A stretch of 64,000 nucleotides of DNA from Talinum fruticosum (Eukaryota; Streptophyta; Magnoliopsida; Caryophyllales; Talinaceae), in the NCBI GenBank assembly GCA_021018815.1, contig JAITYX010000003.1:10320501-10384500 (forward strand), written 5' to 3'. The notes below the pieces were generated by a model, which did not search any database, was not told the origin of the DNA, and saw only the letters and a list, made by a program, of their open reading frames with translations. Both the position numbers and the translations under genes were made by a program. Positions 25,282-37,468 of this stretch are shown in pieces (the stretch's first letter is position 1; each line of letters opens with the position of its first letter).

Positions 25282-25699
25282 GTTAGAGCCAAGAATGATG
25301 CACGAATTAAGATAAGGCAAGAAGTATATGGAAAATCAAAGCAAGCAAGATCCAAGCATGAGACAAATAAATGCCAAACATGAAGCGATCGATTGGTCTT
25401 TAGATGCATACACTAGTCAAAAGAAGGCCTCTTGGATGAAAAAATATTGAATGTACATGACTCGTTAAGCGAAGATCCCACAGGATCAAAAAAGATCCCT
25501 AAGAGACATCACTTAAGCTCTAAGTCACCAAGAAAAAGCACAAGGACAATGCCCTTGAAGAGCACTTTTGTTCCGCAAGAAACCGACCCAACGCTATAAG
25601 GAATGATAGTTCACAAATTGAAGACAAAGATGATGTTTTGGCCTTCGAGACACACAGATCGTTATTATAGCCAATGCTAAATGGCACCTTTTGACATCA
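25282..25699 (+). other. Tat spacer (right part, after the copia insertion)
   Basis: Continues the Tat spacer. It is A-rich and non-coding with repeated AAGCAAGCAAGA-like words, and runs up to the polypurine tract. Confidence 0.6.
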
Positions 25700-25713
25700 A
25701 GCTTGGGGGCAAA
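25700..25713 (+). other. Polypurine tract of Tat element
   Basis: AGCTTGGGGGCAAA lies directly before the TGATAACG start of the right LTR. GGGGGCAAATG is a common Tat PPT/LTR junction. Confidence 0.75.
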
Positions 25714-26094
25714 TGATAACGAAGGCCTACAATGCAAAATTACGACTTGGGCACGCTCAAAGGCACCTTATGATAGCTCATACTAAGGAGCCAATGTGTT
25801 TCAACTTGACATGGAGTTTATAGATCCTCACCCAAAAGGGGTTCGATTTTTCTCAATCAAAGAACGACCAATATGTTTCGACTAAGGGAGTTGGGACTAT
25901 CATATTTTCGCTACGAAATGGGTTAATATTTTTACCCAAAAGAGTCTACAATTTCTTCGCCGACAATCGAGATCAGTATTTTTCGTCCCATTCAATATTA
26001 TCTCTTTGTGCATAAAATTGGTTGGAATATTTCCCCAAAAATATGCCAACACAAAAAATGAAAGGAAAAAATTAAAATTTAGAAGGTTAGGAGT

Positions 26095-26465
26095 TTCGGT
26101 AGGGGAGGAGCTGGGTTTGGGGGACCGGAGGGGTCTAGGTTGGGGAAGTCGGGTTTGGAGAGGGGTTTTGGGGTTTGGGGTAGAGACCCGGGGTGAGGGG
26201 GTGAGGAAAGGGAGGAGAAAGAGGGGAGGGGGAACCCGTGGGGGAGGGGGTTTAGAGAGGAAGGAGAGAGAGGGGGAGGGGGTTCGGAGAGGGAGGAGAG
26301 AGAGGGGAGAGGGGTTCCGAGAGGGAGATAGAAAGAGGGAGGGGGAACTCGAGGTGGGCACCGAGTTGGGAGGGAGAGTATGCAGCGCCGAGGAGAGAGA
26401 GAGAGGTGAGGGACTGGGCCATGAGTCGGGGTTGTACCGGGTGTGAGTGGGAGTCGAGGGTAGAC
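26095..26465 (+). other. G-rich purine tract in the Tat LTR (G-quadruplex candidate)
   Basis: About 370 bp with many runs of three to six G on the plus strand. The opposite strand gives a Pro/Ser-rich 205-codon open frame (25900-26517) that I regard as a composition artefact. G-quadruplex-forming tracts are known from plant LTRs. Confidence 0.6.
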
Positions 26466-27282
26466 CGGGTCCGCACAAGGGTAGTTTTGAGTGAGTTTTT
26501 GAGTGTGTTTTTAGCATAGTTGGTAGAAGTCGGGAGTCGGGAGTCGGGAGCCGCTAAGGGTCATAAACACTTGTAAAAATTAAACTTTAAAAATCACACA
26601 ACTCCGCAAAAATAGTAATGACGGAGTGTTTAATTTCGAAGCCCGAACGTTTCTCGACATCAAGTAACGACTTAGCCTCCATGAGCTAACCGAGTCGTGT
26701 TTCCACCCCCACAAGGGATATCCTTCGGGGTTCAGCATCAATTCGCACTCGGTCATAACTTAGCCTCCGGAAGCTAAAAATCCCATTCTTAACTCCTTAA
26801 AGGAATACCCCTTAAAGGTCATTATTCTCATGCACTTCCAAGCCTTCGGGAGCTGGAAAGTCGTGCAAAGACCCATTCTGTCATAGGCACTCGCACTCCT
26901 AACGAAGGTTAGGGGATCGCGCTCTCGTGGGATGTTCCCTAACAAGATACTTACACTCATGCACTTTCAAGCTTCCAGGAGCTGAAAGGTCACGAAAAAA
27001 CCCACAATGACGTTATCGGGGCAAACTCATATTTTTAAAATCCAAGATACATAGAGGGCGAAGAAATAAACTTCGTTTATTGATTCATTCGCTAAGACAA
27101 AGGCGCAAAGCATGCCATTACAGTGCGATTGAAATGGTAAATGATCAAGCTAACAAGGTGAAACGCTACCACAACACTATAAAGATGAAGGCCGAAGCGT
27201 GAAATTACAACACACTAAAACATCTACGGAATAAGACGTACTACAATGTCTTAAGGCCAAGATATGTCCCATGATTAGGATC

Positions 27283-27812
27283 TCACTTCTTCTTCGAGGG
27301 GCCATTCTTCTTCTCCTTAGAGAGATTCCTCTCCTTCTCCTTAGGCAGGTTCCTTCGGCTGAGAGAAGAGTAGGATGAAGGGCTATCCATTGATTGATCA
27401 CTCTCTAAGGGAGGATGAGACGACGGGCCAACACTCGAAGTGGCGCCTCCTCCCACTGCGTCGCTTGTTGAAGAACTCGGGTTCCTCGCGTAAACATCAA
27501 CAAGGCAATCATGATTGCACTTCACCCAAGCCTCAAGGACATCCTACTTAGGGTGGACTGCAGCTTGAGAAAGCCTCCAATGCTCCTCATCATTTATCAT
27601 CCCTAGCCTCCTAGCATCTTCAGCGAGAAGCCTATAGAACGCCTCCGCAACGAAGGATGGTCGGCGATGCTCAATAGCTGTTTGCTCAACCTTATCCCAG
27701 TTGAAACAAGGGCATAACTTCTCGTATCGAGCGGGAAGCACTCGTAGGTCATTCTCTCCAAGGCAAGAGAATGGAGAGGAGTAAAGGAGTGAGCTCTCCT
27801 TAAGTTCACCAT
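27283..27812 (-). pseudogene. Antisense ORF inside the Tat LTR
   Basis: On the minus strand a frame from 27741 to 27283 reads ARYEKLCPCFNWDKVEQTA and EAFYRLLAEDARRLGMINDE. It then meets a single TAG (27544-27546) and continues in the same frame with VKCNHDCLVDVYARNPSSST and a Ser/Lys-rich basic tail. The TAG could come from CAG. An upstream frame, MVNLRRAHSF, starts at 27812 one frameshift away. A minus-strand TATAAATAG (27821-27813) lies just upstream. Tat elements are known to carry an extra ORF, often antisense, near the 3' LTR; this could be that ORF. The function is unknown. Confidence 0.5.
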
Positions 27813-28474
27813 CTATTTATAAAGACTCGGGCGACAAAGCCGTAACGGTAAAGGCTCCACATTCCACCTGCCTACCTTTATAAGGGTGCAAGTAGAACGT
27901 GAGGGGATAAATGATCTGGATATTCCCTGGTCGTTTCCAGCTCAACTATCATGTCATTAGGTAACTATGTCTAATCGGTCGGACGAGTGAGGTACAAGCC
28001 CAAATCCACTCTTGGCAAGCCTAGTAAGGCCCAAAAGCCTATTAGAGCTAGGGTTTGCATCAGAATTACTGTAGATTACTACTTTACCCCCTTTAAATTT
28101 CTCTATAAAATACACACCAACCCCCACCATCACAAAAAATGTTCACATCATCAATCCCAATACTTTTCTCTCTTAGAAAGTCTCACAAATCCCCCAAAAG
28201 CCATACTCCTATAAACAAATCCCAAAATCTCAAAAATTCCCCTTTGCGCACATCGAGGAAGATTTTTCTCGATTTTCTTATTCAGTTCACCATAATAACT
28301 TCAACGTCGGAGGGGAGTTCCTCGGGATCCACCCCCGTGGCTTCGCCTTTTACAGGTTTTGTAGCTCCCATATGGAATTCATCCGATCATGCCATGCCCT
28401 CGCAACCAAAGTAGTAAATCCTCTCTCTCCGAATCATCATCCACATCATTAGACCCATTTTCCTCTCGGAAACA

Positions 28475-28934
28475 AGAATGATGAAAAATCGTATCCTTTT
28501 ATGAATCAACATAATTGATTAAAAGTCTGTTCATGGAGAGAAAGAGAGAGAGAGAACTATAAAGATGTATACTGTTAGTCTTCAAGTATATTGAGATCAT
28601 AATTAAATACATATAGAATCGAAGGATGGAATGAACTAATGGAGTAAGGGACTGTGGCAATTGATTTTTAGACTGTTAGAGGAGCAAATTTGGAGGGCAA
28701 AGCGAGTCTAATGTAAAAGCTATAAAATAGAGTAGAAAACAAAAATAGAGCAATGAAGCCACATAAAAAATGGAAAGAGAGGAAAAACATAGCAGTGAAG
28801 AGGTGAAAGGAGAAACAACTAAAGCAATTTCTCATATGATATAATCTATTAGTAGTGAAACAAATATTTTGGAAAAGAAATTTGTTGTTCCCATTAGAAG
28901 TTAGCGGAGAAATCATCGGTCATGTAAATGATCC
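28475..28934. other. Intergenic DNA, nothing recognised
   Basis: A short GA microsatellite at about 28543-28556 and no coding frame that I can support. Confidence 0.5.
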
Positions 28935-29105
28935 GTGGTTGGATGTTTTTTTCTTTTTATTTTTGGGGAGGGGTTGCTGGAGGTGCAAGACGAAGAGGGA
29001 TGTGAACGTTCAAATACTCGGAGTAATCGACTCGAGAAACTAGAATAGAGAAAACAACTAAAAGGGCTCTATGGTCTTTTTATTTGCTTATTTAACCGTC
29101 CTTAA
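28935..29105. repeat. Flanking repeat X, first copy
   Basis: About 170 bp ending in the target site CTTAA. It matches 39868-40032 on the far side of the copia insertion, so the insertion landed in a locally duplicated sequence. Confidence 0.75.
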
Positions 29106-30207
29106 TGAAAAGTCCCGGAGGGTCGATGTACCGTAGAGGGGGAGGGGAGGGGTGAATAGGGTAACTAAAAAATTTTGGTGTCCGACTTAAATGAATGGTC
29201 AAATATGAAAAACAAACAAACAAAAAGTAAATTGGACAATGCCAGTTTGTTTTTTCACGATATTGGCCCAGATGCAAATATCTAGGTTAGTGAGCGCCTA
29301 AGGTTTCCTACCTTAAGATGATCTTCTACTTCTCTTATTACTCCGACTGTCTTATGAGTTCTTCACTTAACTCACCGACCGACCTTTTGTGTACACTTAC
29401 TCTAGAGGCCCACTACTCACACTTATGTTAGTGTTACAACTCACAAAGCAATCTTCCCCAAGACTCTTTCCCGCAACTCACAAAGTATCTAACCCTTAGA
29501 CACTTGCTACAAGAATGATTTGCGTAAGTAAGACATGATTACAAAAGATTAAAATAGGATATGAAGTATGCTCTCTTACTTGGTTGATCCACAGTCTTGG
29601 CTTGTATCTTTATACCTTTCCCTTCATTTAGTCGACCGTTGGAGTTACTATTAGAAAAATTATCTTCTCTATCGACTTAGTAATCGAACCTCGGCCGGAT
29701 TTGACCACCGTCCGTAATACCAATTTTTTCCAAGTTTGGCTTTGCTCTCAAAATATTTATGTATCTTTGAATGCTTGTATTGCCTTAACAACCTTCATTC
29801 ATTGCTTAAATCACGTGGTTGCTATTTCTACTATTTGCACCCATAGGTAGAATGATTTGACTTGATATCCTTTCGAAAATAAGTCCAATAATCTCTGTGG
29901 AAAGATTCAGATTTTATGCAATAAATCATACCGTAATATGCTGCAATATATCCGAGATATTTGGGATTATATTTAGTGGGAATATTTCCTTAATTTAATA
30001 ATCTAGTATGATGATAAATAAGGAAATAATAACTTACCATAAAATTGGATAAATATGGAAGATGAAGAATAATATAAGGGATATTTAAGGAGTATATCTA
30101 GCTGCTGAATTTTATCCTTGAGATCAAAACATAATAAAGCTAAACGGTATCAAATAAACAAATTAGATAAGCATGTTTGACAAGTCGATTTATTGTTTGA
30201 CTTAACA
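29106..30207 (-). repeat. 3' LTR of copia V (minus strand)
   Basis: 1102 bp; plus-strand borders TGAAAAGTCCC and GACTTAACA. Homologous to 38685-39770. Confidence 0.9.
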
Positions 30208-30220
30208 ATCTCCCCTTTTG
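30208..30220 (-). other. Polypurine tract of copia V
   Basis: On the minus strand CAAAAGGGGAGAT precedes the TGTTAAG start of the 3' LTR. Confidence 0.85.
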
Positions 30221-30746
30221 ACGAAAGGCATAAATTCCATATTGGGTTCAAGATATATAGAAATGACTCCCCTTAAGAGGATATTAATCTCCCTCTTAAC
30301 ACAATATCAATAATTCAAAAAGATCAAAAAGAGGATTCGACATATTTTCAGTAATTTGACTTATTCAAATGCAAGAAGTGATTTGGATTCTAACTCCCCT
30401 AAACAAGATATGGGAAAGAAATAAATAGAAATTCATGTAGGCAGATTTCGTAATAAAATAAGCATCACATAGCCACTGTCTAACCGAGGGAACTTAGAAT
30501 AATTTTCATTCTATGAAGTCAGATAAGCATTTGAAGGAGCCATTTTTAGAACATGATTAGCATTTAAGCACGAGTAAGATGCTATGATAAAAACAATTTA
30601 TATAGAGAGTAAATTCAAGCAAAATAAGTGGGTCGATTTCAATCCGATACTACTCTCATTAATTTTTCCTACAGAGTCGAGCATCAAAACAGAAATAGAG
30701 AAATAGTTCCAACCAACCAAATACACACTAATGTGTATCATCTCAC
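30221..30746 (-). other. copia V internal region, 3' part
   Basis: Non-coding remnant between the polypurine tract and the CACTA insertion; no domain readable. The short minus-strand frame at 30598-30786 has no recognisable product. Confidence 0.5.
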
Positions 30747-31639
30747 CACTACAAGAGTCACTTTTAACTACGGTTAAAAATGACATTTAATGACGGTTAA
30801 CAGGAATTGTATATGTGGGCGTCGTTGTATGTACCCCTTTGACTACGGTTGAAAACCGTAGTCATAGGTTAAAATATGACAACGGTTCAGATGGAAAAAC
30901 CGTAGTCATAGTCTTACCTATGACGACGGTTCCTTCATCTCGAACCATCGTCATAGGCCTTCCTCTGTAGTTGAAAAATTTAATATAGAGCACCTATGAC
31001 GACGGTTCCTTAATTTGAACCGTCGTCATATATGAGCCTCGTGACTACAATTCGGCTTTAAGAACCATCATCACAAGTCTAATTTTTTTAAAATAATTTT
31101 TCTCGTATTTGCTTGCCCCTCTCGTAGTAAGTGTTAATCAAGTTGAAAAAGAATATTATCACCAATGCCATTAAAAACATATTAATTAGGTCACTGTAGT
31201 AAGTGTTAATCAAATTGAAAAAGAATATAATAAATTACAAGTGTAACTATACCTCTTTGGGACTAACATTAAAATCGAGTTCTGTCACAATCTCTTTAAT
31301 GCACTGGAGAATGTAGAACCCGCACTCCATGTTCCTCGGTTATTTTTGGCACCACAATAATAAAATAGATTCCCTATACATAAAGAATTAATTAGTAGTT
31401 ATGTATCTAGCAAGTAATATGAAATGAAAAACATCTAAAGTAGACTCTAAATAACCAAGAGAACCTCACCTTGATGAGGACAATTAATGGTTGTGCTTTC
31501 TTATGCATTCGTTTGTCGTTGGTGCCTCCGCCATAATAATAACATACTAGAGCACTATTTTTCAACCAGAAAAATAAAATTCAAGTTAGACATACCATTG
31601 AACAATTAGTTAACAAAACAACATAAAATGATTAAAAGT

Positions 31640-31760
31640 ATGAACTCACGCCTCGGTGATGTCCTTGATATCTTCCCTTATGTCATGACCCACAGGATCA
31701 AACCAAGAGGCTATATAGCCCTTGGATATAGGGCAACAAGCATCCAATGGTGGCTACATA
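31640..31760 (-). pseudogene. Ulp1-like (C48) protease fragment of the CACTA element
   Basis: On the minus strand HHWMLVALYP is followed, after a one-base frame change, by SWFDPVGHDIREDIKDITEA (from 31708). H-W-x-L followed about 20 residues later by a D-P block matches the catalytic His and Asp region of Ulp1/SENP-like cysteine proteases. Plant CACTA elements often carry this domain. The Cys region cannot be identified. An internal stop and frameshift make it non-functional as written. Confidence 0.6.
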
Positions 31761-33473
31761 ACCACAAATAACACATTTTAATATAAGTATGTATAACACC
31801 ATATAAAAACTTCATCAGTTAATTAGTTCATTATTTGTCAACTTACCTCTCATTGAATGCCGCCAAGGAGAATGTTTTATTATCCGCATCATGTTTCATG
31901 ACATCGAAGATATAGGCGACTCATTCGTCACGATTCATCCCAACTCCTTGAATAATGGAAATAGGGTTCAAAAACTAAACGAACTCCTTCCCAATCTCAT
32001 GTAGCCACCTTACATATTAGTTGTATGTTGTTAAAAATTGAAATTAATAGTAAAACAAAAATTGATTATGAATTTATTAACTCACATCATGCCAAGCGTA
32101 ATAGCGGATACGTTGATTTCCTCCATCCAAAAATATTACGAGTATGTTATCCGGAAAACAAAGACCGACATATCCGCTTCACGTTACCCAAACACGTGAC
32201 CTAGTGTGCTACAAATGATGTGGTCCTCTGTTGATAGAGTCCGCACATAACTTTCCGAGTATCACACCAATCCGTGTGAGACTTCTCAATGGATTTGAGA
32301 GGAGACTTCTTCGGACAATGAACGGGCGCCATCGAACATTTGCTTGTGCCACTAGCACCCTTCATCCTACTCTCGGATCTGTCCCCGATATCCTAGTCTA
32401 TAATCAATACAAAAATGAGAAATATATATACATGATTTCAACAATAGCTAAATATAATATTTTTAATTCAAATGAATTACCGTAGTGAGGTTGACCAAAC
32501 TCTTGGGCCAAAGAAGAAAAGCATTGACTACGTCGTCAATAGTGTGGAGGTGCGCTCCCTGGATCGGTAACTCACACTTGCCTTTCTCGTGTATGACCTC
32601 TTTGACACTCACCCTCACCTCATCAGCTATAAGGGGTGTCCCCGAACGACAAAATCCGCCCTCTATGGGAAAACAACACCCAATGCCACAACATGCTCGT
32701 AAAGGAGGGTGATGAGAAGCTAACTTATAATTTGCCTACTGCATAAGAATAAGTAAACATTTGACATAGAAATTAAATAACCTAAAACTCGAAAATAAAC
32801 AGACAGAGTTTCCCTTAAAAGTAAACATTTTCCCGGGATAATGGCCCTCATCCGAAACAACAAAAACATACTAAATAAGTAATTACTCAACGGCCACACG
32901 CTGGAGTTATGCAACATCAAAAACATACTATAAGTAATTATTCAACAAGATTATACATTAATTAGTCAAAATATAAATATGCATTTAAATATAATTAGGT
33001 TGCTAAGTATGAATTAGCTCAGCCGTAACTTTGAATTGGTCGATGGGTGAGCTCACATTCACGCTGTCCGGCGTGCGGGGTGAGAAAGGACGTGTATCAT
33101 CAAAGTTGCTAGGTAACGGCATACCCATGTTGGTGAAGTATGACCTCATCCGGGATCGCATCTCTGTCTACATTTGCGCCCTCATCTCTTCCATCGTGTA
33201 GCCATTTGGGACATTTGGGCCATTTGGGCCTCTATATGTGCTTCACTCGGAAGAGATGGGGCACTTCTTCCTAGTCCCAAAGTGCTCAATATCCCCACTC
33301 GCCCAACGACGGCTCAAACACGACCGGGATGCTCATCTCTCTGTAAGGCCAAGGCTAGCTTGTCCTTCTTCCCAGCTCGAACACCTATCGCCTGAGCAAG
33401 TAATTAAGACAACGAAAATATCGGTGCATAACACTTACATTTCTTCCTTTTTATATCAATTCGACAACCAACA

Positions 33474-34045
33474 TCACATTATATATATGTGAGATTGAAT
33501 ATTGAATGAAATTACCGTGTATTTCGGAGAGGTGACATGTGACTCAAATGATCTCCAATCCTCCTCGATGATACAATTGGAGACGTCCCGGGGTCTACCA
33601 TCTTGTTTTATCTCGCTTTGTTTTGTAGACCCATATAGCGGTAATATGATATTTGAAGTCTCTAAACTTTTCGCCGCCGACATGGGGGTCTTGTGTTTCA
33701 CGGAGGAGATTTGAGATTCATTAAAGTTCAAGTTGAACGTTTTCTAAAACACAAGATTGATATGCATTAGTACATATATATTAACCATTTATAATATAAG
33801 TTGCAATACTAAGTTGAGATATATTCATTTAACTGAATATAGTTCCATAGGTTGTCCTTAATAGAATTAGGGACCTTAACCCATTTTCTAAAGTTGATGT
33901 TCACGTGGCAGCAGGTTGCCGCACCAACGTAGCTCATAAAGGTAGCTTTATTCTCACCTACAACATTTCCATGACTATCAAAATCGACCCGTGTAAGGAG
34001 AGTTGGATCATCTCTACTTCGGACAAACTTGTCCTTGTTCATCAT
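33474..34045 (-). pseudogene. Plant CACTA transposase-related (Ptta/En/Spm) fragment
   Basis: The minus-strand frame 34045-33809 reads TRVDFDSHGNVVGENKATF, then YVGAATCCHVNINFRKWVKV and IKDNLWNYIQ. This follows the pattern 'EFNEYGQPIGE....YLG...R.HVPI....W+.VP..LK..IW' typical of Ptta/En/Spm (Transposase_24) proteins. A second frame (33731-33474) contains STKQSEIKQDGRPRDVSNCI and may be a downstream exon. I do not see the DDE transposase TNPD. Confidence 0.65.
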
Positions 34046-35044
34046 AGTTCGCCCCTCGATTTTTTGTACTTTTGGAAGAATCCATCTTATGCTGTAAGCA
34101 ATTATACAACTCTTGATAAATAAACATGTACAACAATTTTGGCCATTTTTTTTGTCTCTTCTCTTATTTTCATAATTCTATCCATTCTCATTCCTAAAAT
34201 ATAAGATTAATTCTACAAATTTTCTCTAAAACACCACGAAAAATAATACTCCTAAAATACACTTTTGATTTTATATCTCGAAATGGGAAAGCACTCTCTA
34301 CACTTTCGAGTTTCATGAAAATGCGAAGATAACAAGGCAAACGATAACGTAATTAAAAACATGCAATGGAATTTAGGGCAAAATGCTAAAGATTAAGAGA
34401 AAGAGACAAACCTGGTGGTGCTCGGAAAGAGGAGTCAACGAGAGATGTGCATTACACGGAGAGAGTGAGATCGACAAGAGAGGTGTAGCCATGTGGAGAG
34501 AATGAGGTCAGCGAGAAAGGTGCAGCCACACGGAGAGAGTGAGATCGAAAAGAGAAGTCGGCGAAAGAGTGTTCCACCGACAACCGAAAACGCAGAGAGA
34601 GTGAGTAGGGGAGTGCAACCATGATCCGAAATCACGAGTAACACCGAAAACCACCAGCAACCGCGGAGAGAAGAGAACCAAAGCGAGAGAGTGTGCGACT
34701 GAAAAATTGAGGAAACTATATACACTCGGCGTTGGGCGAGGGTTTTTGGTGCAGAACTTTAGACGACGGTTCAATACGAACAACCGTCGTCTAAAGTACT
34801 TCAACTATAGTTCAAGTACTCGAACCATCATCATAGATAAGTCTATGATAACATTCCGGTAAAAGAATCGTAGTCTAAGGTTCAGTAGAAACTTTAGACG
34901 ACAGTTGTTATGTTGAACGGTCGTCATATGTACATTAAAAACCGCATTTTTTAAATGAAAATACCACCGGTCCATTTTTTATGACAGTTTGTCCATTAAA
35001 CCGTTATTAAAGATCCTTCGTTAAAAGTGGTTTCTGTAATAGTG

Positions 35045-36890
35045 TCTCCCCTTACCTTTAGGAAAAAATAGGGGCACACAAAATGTAAGCCAAATTATTT
35101 TTCTAAAGACCAGAGTTTTAAAAAATAAAAAATTTTAATGTTTAAAAATAAGAAGAAGAGAGATTAATGGATTCGACTTGAGGGGCAGGTTTGAGAGCTT
35201 GATTCTTCATTCTTATCCTCCTTAATCAACACTTGGTCGACTTCCTCATTGATGAAGATTTTTAGAGAAAAATAGAAAGAGAAGTGATGAAGAGGGGATG
35301 GGAGATGGAGAAGAGGAAATTTTTGAAATCGTAAGAGAGAAGAAGTTTGATACTTAAATCAAGATAGGATCCAAAAAAAGGAAAAGAGAAGGAGAGAGAG
35401 AGAAAGAGTGAAATTTTGAAATTCAAAATTTAAAATTGAAAAAGATTTCAAATCTTGCAAATTGTTTGGATATATTCACCTTTCCGAAGTGGCCCAATTT
35501 AAGGTTGCCTAATTTAACCAAGTGTACCGTTAGAATATAGATTCTAGATACTTGATTGGGTCGACTCGACTTACTTGTGGAGTCGGATATTTTCTTTTCT
35601 TTGTAATCTTCTTTCTAATTTTGGTGCCAAAGTCAGATCTTTTATTATTAGGCCTTCAAGCTCCGAGTCTAACTTGGTATTGGTAGCCCTAGGGTGGTCA
35701 GCATGCTCATCTCAAATTTTTGCTCACTAAGTACGAGAACTCTGAGTTTGTATCTCGATTGTAAATTATCTCTTGGATGATGAAGTTTGAATTTGAGTCC
35801 TCATCCAGATTCTTGATGAACGTCAAGCTTTGGATTTAAATTGAAATCCTCATTTGGTGGCTCGGATACGAGCTATTCTTGAGTCGATTAGGATCCGAGT
35901 TCATTTGATCTGCAGTTTCTTACGTCCGACCATGTGTCTCGTCCATGTGTCTCGATTGGATTCTTGATGGTCGAGTTGGCAATTTAAGGAATTCCTTCAT
36001 CTTCTTCATTTCTACTTAGTCTCGGATTTTTGTTTGGGTCGAGACAGACTCGAAATCTTCAATGTCTAATGTTGCTACATTTACTTAACAACTTTGTCAT
36101 ATCTAAGATAGGGCTCCCCCTCAATTCATGCCATATTAATTTATAGCAATGTATCCACATGGCTAATAAGGAATATTCACATGCCATAATCAAGGGATCA
36201 CATATATGCATATAATAGACATATCATGCTCGTAAAATTAATAAATCAGTACAAAACATTATACTAAGGAAAGCATGGAACAATATTAACCAACGAGAGA
36301 TGACATATGGAATATAAGATGATACTTATGCACTACATGTGAATGACAATGAAAAGAGGAATATCCATGGTGTGCAAAAAATATAATATGAGATGACTAC
36401 ATATAAGAATATATCATTAATCATGGATATGACCATAAGATTAAAGTAAGCATTTAATGTCATTCCCTTAAAAGTAATTCAAGTACATAAATATATGATA
36501 AATTGATCAACCACTTGAATATAAGAGAAGAAAACATTTAAGAGTAACAATGATCCATGATAAAAATCACTACTATACTTTCGACCTCTTTCTCCGAGTC
36601 ATTGTCCGACTTTAGACATTTCTTGGTCTATTTTTTACTAAGTCAGATTTTCTTCAAGAATACTAGAGATCATGTTTTCCTCAAGGAATGTTGATGTCAC
36701 AAATTCAGTTTGTCTCAAGTTCTTTAACAAAACGTCGTTTCAATCATCAATTCATAACTTTGACATTGGAATTTAAATCGACTCCTTTAATTTTATGGTT
36801 GGATCATATTTTTGTGCAACTATTCAACGAGTTTATTAGTACTAAGAGAGGGCTTTTCTCTTAATTTAAAAATCAAGGATGATAACTCAG
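35045..36890 (-). other. copia V internal region, non-coding or degenerate
   Basis: No polyprotein domain can be read. A GA/AG-rich stretch at 35270-35410 and a GGGCTCCCCCTC block at about 36111 (minus strand GAGGGGGAGCCC) are the only landmarks. INT, RT and RNase H should lie here and are absent. Confidence 0.5.
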
Positions 36891-36899
36891 AAAATATAG

Positions 36900-37060
36900 A
36901 TGGATTGCTAGACATGTGTCTTGAGCATCCACTATCCGGATACTAACAGATCGATTTGGCTTTCAAGCATACCCGCACTCGAAAAATCAAACCTTTCTGT
37001 TTCTTTTGACCAAATGGTTCTGGTCCGACCTGGTCGATACCATGTTTAGAGGTTTGTCCC
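36900..37060 (-). pseudogene. copia V protease active-site fragment
   Basis: The minus strand reads FPKGQTSKHGI further upstream and PDSGCSRHMSSNPSIFSEL around 36945-36890. D-S-G-C-S-R-H-M is the copia protease active site with the catalytic DSG intact. Here the Asp codon is GAT, so no CAG spans the Ser codon, unlike the two copies that read DGG. Confidence 0.75.
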
Positions 37061-37468
37061 TTTGGGAACCCAAACTTGAATTATCTTTTTGCCTCTAGGT
37101 TTCTAAGTAGGTGAAGAGTCAAAGTAGCTCATTCTTTTTCCAAAGTTGGAGTGACTTTGAGTCTTTGAACCATCTCTTTTTCAAAATAATTTTTGTAAGT
37201 AGTTTTTGACTCTCGATTTAAAACCAATACCTTATTTATTATAAGAGATACTTTAAGATCCAAGAATCATGTTGCGAGTATCTTTACCTTTCATAAGTTT
37301 CAAAAGTGTCTCATGTGTTTTTATCGAATTTCTTCCGAAGATCTTGTTTTTCAATTTTGAGATCATGTAAATCTAACTTGTGTTCACTAATCTTAGATCG
37401 AAGAGTTTCACATGAGTTTTGCAAGTTAATTTTTCAAAGCTATTACACACTTTTTCAAATATTTGATC

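Larger units (their letters stand above)
10519..28474 (+). mobile_element. Tat-type Ty3/gypsy retrotransposon, defective, split by a copia insertion
   Basis: The parts in order are a truncated left LTR (to 10692), a PBS containing TGGCGCCGTCT, gag (to about 12261), aspartic protease (12439-12893), a fused end of pol (to 13329), a spacer, the copia element 14360-25276, the rest of the spacer, a polypurine tract and a right LTR (25714-28474). Gag and protease have the sequence style of the Tat clade, which is known for long LTRs and an extra, often antisense, ORF. RT, RNase H and most of integrase are missing. The sequence after the right LTR starts AGAAT; the left target duplication cannot be checked because the left LTR is truncated. 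Confidence 0.85.
25714..28474 (+). repeat. Right LTR of Tat element
   Basis: About 2761 bp, beginning TGATAACGAAGG and ending CTCGGAAACA. Its last 180 bp match the left LTR remnant at 10519-10692. A TATA box (TATAAAA, 28104-28110) lies about 365 bp from the end, a sensible promoter position. The LTR also holds a G-rich tract and an antisense ORF. Confidence 0.8.
30747..35044 (-). mobile_element. CACTA (En/Spm) transposon inserted in copia V
   Basis: The left end starts CACTACAAGAGTCACTTTT. The right end, reverse complemented, starts CACTATTACAGAAACC and then CACTTTTAACG. Both ends hold many subterminal copies of a motif around GACTACGGTT/GACGACGGTTC in both orientations (30770-31075 and 34740-35030), the usual transposase-binding arrays of CACTA elements. 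Inside, minus-strand remnants of a plant Ptta/En/Spm transposase-related protein and of a Ulp1-like protease are present. The 3-bp target duplication is not clean; flanks are TCTCAC and TCTCCC. Confidence 0.88.

Noticed and set aside
25900..26517. 205-codon minus-strand open frame, Pro/Ser-rich
   Set aside because: It lies opposite a G-rich tract in the Tat LTR, where stops are rare by composition. It has no domain and a repetitive composition.
28668..28916. 82-codon minus-strand Phe-rich frame as a membrane peptide gene
   Set aside because: AT-rich intergenic DNA, no start context, no homologue recognised.
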